A DNA stretch of 64,000 nucleotides, from assembly GCA_963556695.1 (NCBI GenBank), contig CAUWAG010000010.1, forward strand, positions 6,138,001 through 6,202,000. The letters run 5' to 3'. Each line of letters opens with the position of its first letter. The first letter of the stretch is position 1. Source of the DNA: Anthostomella pinea (Eukaryota; Ascomycota; Sordariomycetes; Xylariales; Xylariaceae). Below, piece after piece: positions 59,471-64,000 of this stretch. The notes under the pieces are model-generated. The model worked only from the letters and a program-made list of their open reading frames with translations. It did no database searches and was not told where the DNA came from. The position numbers and the translations under genes were made by a program.

Positions 59471-62400
59471 CATGGATGCCGGTCCGGAGGCAAGGGCGAT
59501 TCATGTCAGAAATAGAAACAAGCTAGACTGATTCAGTAAGGGCTTGTGTGTCTACTGCTTGATGCAATCGACGGTGCTAGGCACTAACACGGATAGAGGC
59601 TAGGCACAGTCTATATACACAGTAGCGTACAGTATGAAGTCGACTCTGGATAGACTTTCACTGTCCTCGGCCGGCTCGAAAGATGTGCCCTAAAACGGAC
59701 TTGAAGCCCGCTGCTCATTGACCGATCGTTCATGGGGCTCATCATGGGAGTCGGGCATATCGGGTATCGTGCTGATATGTGGACAAGTGCGCTGGACTAT
59801 CGTCGGAACGATGGGGGCGGGGGCTCGAGTCCTTCATGCTCAATGCTTATCTTCATCTCGGTCGCCAGACTCCAGTGAGTCGGGTCCAAACACCACAGAG
59901 TCCGTTTGAACCTCATCCGTGACTGGCACAGCCACCGCAGCGCGAGTATTTCCGCAGGACCCCTATTCTCGATCAACAGTGCAAGACCACCTGCCAGCCA
60001 TGGCATCAACCGTGTTTCGCATTGCAGTGTTGTTATTCGACCCCAAGGCACCGCGCGAGATGAAGCTGAGATTCAGATTCGCGTCGTCATGGCTTGTTAG
60101 CCATCCCATATCAACAGCGGACATGGTCACGGAGACAGTCACTGCTAACCCCGTCATAGACCTCGGATGAACAGAGCAGTTTCAATAAGGGTATCAGCTC
60201 CGTTGTAGTATATCACGCTTCGTACCATTCTGCGGCGCAAGTGTGCAGATGTTTTCTGACGATTTGTAGACCAAGGCGCACGACACGATTTGACTGCGCC
60301 GACGAGGTCGATGAGGTCGGGCACTCACGACGTGCGGTGGATGCCGACTAACAGATGTCGCCTGCATTGTTCCCCTGAAACGCTAGGTATTTGGGGTCCG
60401 TCCTCAACGAGGCTGTGCTGTTCCCCATATCAATCAACATGAGAAACATCCGACTCGACGGATCGTAAAGGGTTGGCAGCCCGGATACCGTTCACCGAGA
60501 GTCACATTCTTTACCACAAACCGCTACGTCAAGCGGACAAGCGCCAGGGACCCCTCGACCAGACAGCCGGGGCCCATGCTGGAACTGCCCGTCAAGCACC
60601 CAGATAGGCAAAGGGCAAGTCTTCCCCTGCGAGTCTATCTGACTTGCCTGCAATGCCTGGGATGCGATGGGATCTGTGGTCCACTTCGAATGCACGCCAA
60701 AAAGGGACACGAGAAACTGCTGTTTCAGCCAACCACAGCGAGGGAGTCGACCTGGGGTCCTGGAGATCAGATCGCCTTCTGCAGGGTTCCCAACAGCACG
60801 CAGCTGCGATAATGGAAGTCCCCTGGGAATATGATGCGACAAGCCTGCCTATCGAATGCATAATTCCGAACACAGGTGCAACCGCGAAGTTCAAAGCCAT
60901 GCATACCTCATTTTGCTCTTCTCCCACGCATTAGGGTTGTACTGCGTGCGTGCGTGCAGGGTAGAGGAGGTAGGTATCCTGGAGTATATCGCGAGATCTA
61001 TCATGAATCTCACAACAAAAATGGCCTAATTGGACCGACTTTAGCTGCTGCCGTTCCGCGGTGGCCGGATAAGGATGACCGAAGTCGAGCGACTTCGCTC
61101 TGACGGTCCACCTGCTCATCTCGCATTCCCGCTCATGGCCTGCGGAAGCCGGCATTCCTCAGAGAACCCCTATGGCTATTAGCTGTCTTGGCGAGAGTGA
61201 AAACTTTGTGTTTGACATTGTTCAACAACAATTCCATTGAATATTGTGGGATCAGATAGACTAACCGCTCGCTTAAGATAGGTTCTTAGAAGAACATTCA
61301 AGGGGCATTTCAAATATTCGATGTTTTGGATACAGGGACCACCCGACGCTCCGCTGTTACCTGCAGCTTGTGGATATGGAGCAGACCTCGGGATGGAACG
61401 AAGGGTCCAACCATTCGGTTTCCACCTGCAGTTTCCACCTTCCACCTTCCAGCTTGCCCCGGGAAAGGGACATTTTTCGAGTGACGTGGTGAGAATTTCT
61501 ACAGGCCTACCTATGTCATAATATGCGCTAAGATTCATCGGAGTAAAGCCCGACAAAGTTGCCAAGCTTCCCCTACTCCCAGCTTTTTTTATATACTACC
61601 GAGGTAACATGGAAGTCCAACGACGGGCACAACTCACCTATGCGATGCCTAACCTTGTCCCGACGACGAGTGTTGAGATACGCTTTCATCTCCGTTGACG
61701 TCGTCGTCCGGCTTTCCCGACTCCCGGGTCGCCAGTATGCATCGGGTACATGCGATAAACGGGGGACGGTCTTTGCTCGCTACAAACCTCCGTGATAGGT
61801 AGCTATTTTTAGACGTGCCGCCAAGATCTGGAACTACCTAGCTGCCCTCAAGAGTCAAGCTGGCGACAATCGTTTTCTTCGTCTACGCCTCCAGTGGCCG
61901 GAGTATACTAGTTAGTGCGGTACTCTGTCAGACAGTCATCGAATCTGGCCGGCTCTGGTGAGAATGGTAAGAACAGCTCGAGATGGCTTCTTCTTTTATT
62001 TCATTTGCTACCCGTTACTCTCTACCGGACTGTGGACAGGGTTTGCCTGCCTTCCTATCACGGCATGCATAGGACCTTGACCTGGTAGTTGCTTCACGTC
62101 ACTGCCACCTGAAACCCTTGGTCTGTCCATTGGCTTCATACCTACAAGCTCCGACTAGGTCCTCACCAATGCATCATCATGATGCTGTCTGTCCGTTAGA
62201 GTTTGATGAGCTCAGCTCTCGTCAGGTGACGGCACTAGAAGAACGGCATACTTCACGCCGGCTCGCCCGAGTCTCCATTGCGATACCTTAGCCACACGGC
62301 GGTACACCCGCACATATCACTGTGATTCATCAGTCGAAGCAGGACGTCCCGGGCAGATCACTGAACATCATTGGTCTCACAGAGATGAAGCTATCGACGC

Positions 62401-64000
62401 AACAACAAAGCCCAGCAGTGCGGTGAGCATCCTCATGTCTGGGGACGATGCTTCTTTATCCTCGAATATGGACCTTTGCATGCTGGGGACCCAGTTTGGG
62501 AAGATCTGATGCACGCCTGCGGCCGAAATGCACGATACAATGAATCCATCGCAGCACGATTGACAAGTCATGGTTCTGGGCGTGGCTGGGCTTCAGACCG
62601 CTTGCTGGATGAATCGCGTTACGTTGGCCGCTGCCTGCAGGTTGATGCATGCCAGCCACACAAGTTACAACACATGGCCCATGCCTTGCAACTGGGGTGC
62701 CAGCCAAGTGGTGGCATACTGGCATATCATAGGGACAATTGCATACACACTATTGCCGTACCAAGTCGACTGCTTATACCTGAGCCACGAGGCCGTCATC
62801 ACCTGCAAGATGACCATGGCGATTCTCGACTCTACTGGACGCCCGTGGCATGACAAGATCTCTGCTCTTGTGCCCGACTTCCTGACTTCCCAGCCCAGGC
62901 GGATCCGGCCACTTCAGTGACTTACTTCACAGCCCCTCTGCGCTGACACTGATGTCAACAGTCCTGCTGCCTCGCCCCTCGGCAGTTCGCGACGTAACGT
63001 GATAGACATGACAGCGCTACGGCTAAAGAAACCCAGTTTAGACGCCGCTTAAAGGGTCCGAATTGTAGTGATCTTCGCCTCCGGCGCCAGTGGAGTTGCC
63101 GATGCGACAATGGCAGACCGGACACACAGCACCGTCCCCTACATTGCATACAATTATACAGTGTCATGCATGAGAGATGCACACACAGCTCCATGGTTTT
63201 TTGGCGCACAGATACCTCATTACCAACGCTCATGAATGCGCTTATCCCATGTACACCATGCACCATGGTTGCATGCGACTACAGTAATCGTCACTCCATC
63301 TTGCTGCTTGCTCGTTGACACTGGACAGAGGATCCAGTGGTTCCAATCCGATGGGGCCGAGCCAGTGACTCCGCCTCTGTTGTCCCCGGCCCAGGCAGCC
63401 AGGCAGCCCAGGAACTTGGAAGGATTAAAGTCACAAGTGTGCCCTTTAGCTCCTCTTATCCCTTCTGCCCTTCTGCCATAGGGCAAGGGTCTCGAGATCA
63501 CCAGCAGCATCATGACCATCATCACCAATGACCATCATGGACGTGCTCTCACGACCACACCACACCACCATACCGATAACACCTGCCGCTGGTGATCTGG
63601 TGCTAGCTCTCGACTCCACTGGCTGGAGACAGACACAACGGCATTTCCATGTCCACAGTGCTGTTGTCATTTATAGCTACAGGGTTGAATATGCATAGCA
63701 TGGACACAGACACACAGACTCCCAAGCAGCCGGGCTCCCTTGGCCGCCGCCGCCTGACTTCTGCACGGAGGTATGCAACCCTCTTCCTCCCTCGCCCCGC
63801 TGGTGTGACCCCCTGTCTCTTCCCTTAAGTGAATAAAGCGTCATCCACAATGCTGCAGTCGGGATCTGCTATACCTGGCTGCTAACCTTTACGTGCAAAG
63901 AGTAGGTAGTCAGTAGTCCACACTTCTGGACGTAACGGTGCCGTACTCCGTGGACCGTACCTATTCTCTTGTCACTGGTTGTCTCTGTCACGCTGACCCA

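Larger units (their letters stand above)
53971..64000. other. 10-kb region without a supportable gene
   Basis: No conserved domain or convincing exon series was found on either strand across 10 kb. Base composition is ordinary, not RIP-like, and no transposon ends were found. Many short open frames occur, as expected by chance. Listed separately are the two longest frames and two simple repeats. Possible explanations are a very long upstream region of a regulatory gene beyond the right edge, non-coding transcripts, or fast-evolving genes that I cannot recognise. Confidence 0.5.

Noticed and set aside
53971..64000. RIP or transposon origin for the right-hand gene desert
   Set aside because: Base composition is balanced and no paired repeats, LTR ends or transposase-like frames were found by eye; a repeat search would be decisive.

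Overview
The window is nuclear DNA of a filamentous ascomycete (Pezizomycotina, most likely a Sordariomycete). The evidence is: many introns of about 50 to 190 bases with GTRNGT donors, CTRAC-like branch sites and YAG acceptors; fungal-only families (2EXR, DUF4267, fungal rhodopsin-domain membrane protein, DUF3684); and a block of extreme AT content of the kind left by repeat-induced point mutation (RIP). The class-level guess is inference. No tRNA, rRNA, CRISPR array or operon was recognised.

Left arm, 0 to 20 kb: a compact run of intact, mostly housekeeping genes. They are an FAD monooxygenase, Mediator subunit MED6, an MMtag-domain SR-like protein, a 1768-residue GHKL-ATPase (DUF3684) protein, the DEAH helicase Ecm16/Dhr1, a proteasome assembly chaperone 3 candidate, a 2-oxoglutarate/Fe(II) oxygenase and a HAD phosphatase. 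Several pairs are divergent and share short promoters (MED6/MMtag, Ecm16/PAC3, 2OG/HAD).

Middle, 20 to 42.5 kb: a degraded, transposon-rich compartment. It holds a gene whose two halves lie in different frames, a 21-bp minisatellite, and a RIP-like AT-rich block (about 23.64 to 27.78 kb). Five GC-balanced solo LTRs of four families sit in that block and a sixth lies just beyond it; each has a TG...CA end structure (one end mutated) and a 5-bp target duplication (one with a mismatch). Further on are a frameshifted DUF4267 gene, a ZNFX1/NFX1-type helicase pseudogene cut off by an LTR-retrotransposon remnant, and a frameshifted 2EXR gene. Two intact genes lie among these: a cyclase-family hydrolase and the calcineurin catalytic subunit (CNA1).

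Right arm, 42.5 to 54 kb: intact genes again. They are a short-chain dehydrogenase, a mitochondrial trimethyllysine dioxygenase (carnitine biosynthesis) with about ten exons, a seven-helix rhodopsin-domain protein, and a 902-residue protein with two N-terminal membrane spans and a long disordered tail. The last 10 kb (54 to 64 kb) contains no gene I can support.

The most unusual items are the GHKL-ATPase protein that ends in a metzincin-like zinc motif, the in-frame repeat-bearing extension behind the MED6 stop codon, and the layered solo-LTR graveyard whose target duplications indicate insertion into DNA that was already AT-rich. Exon coordinates were worked out by eye from splice consensus, frame and family similarity, not from transcripts.
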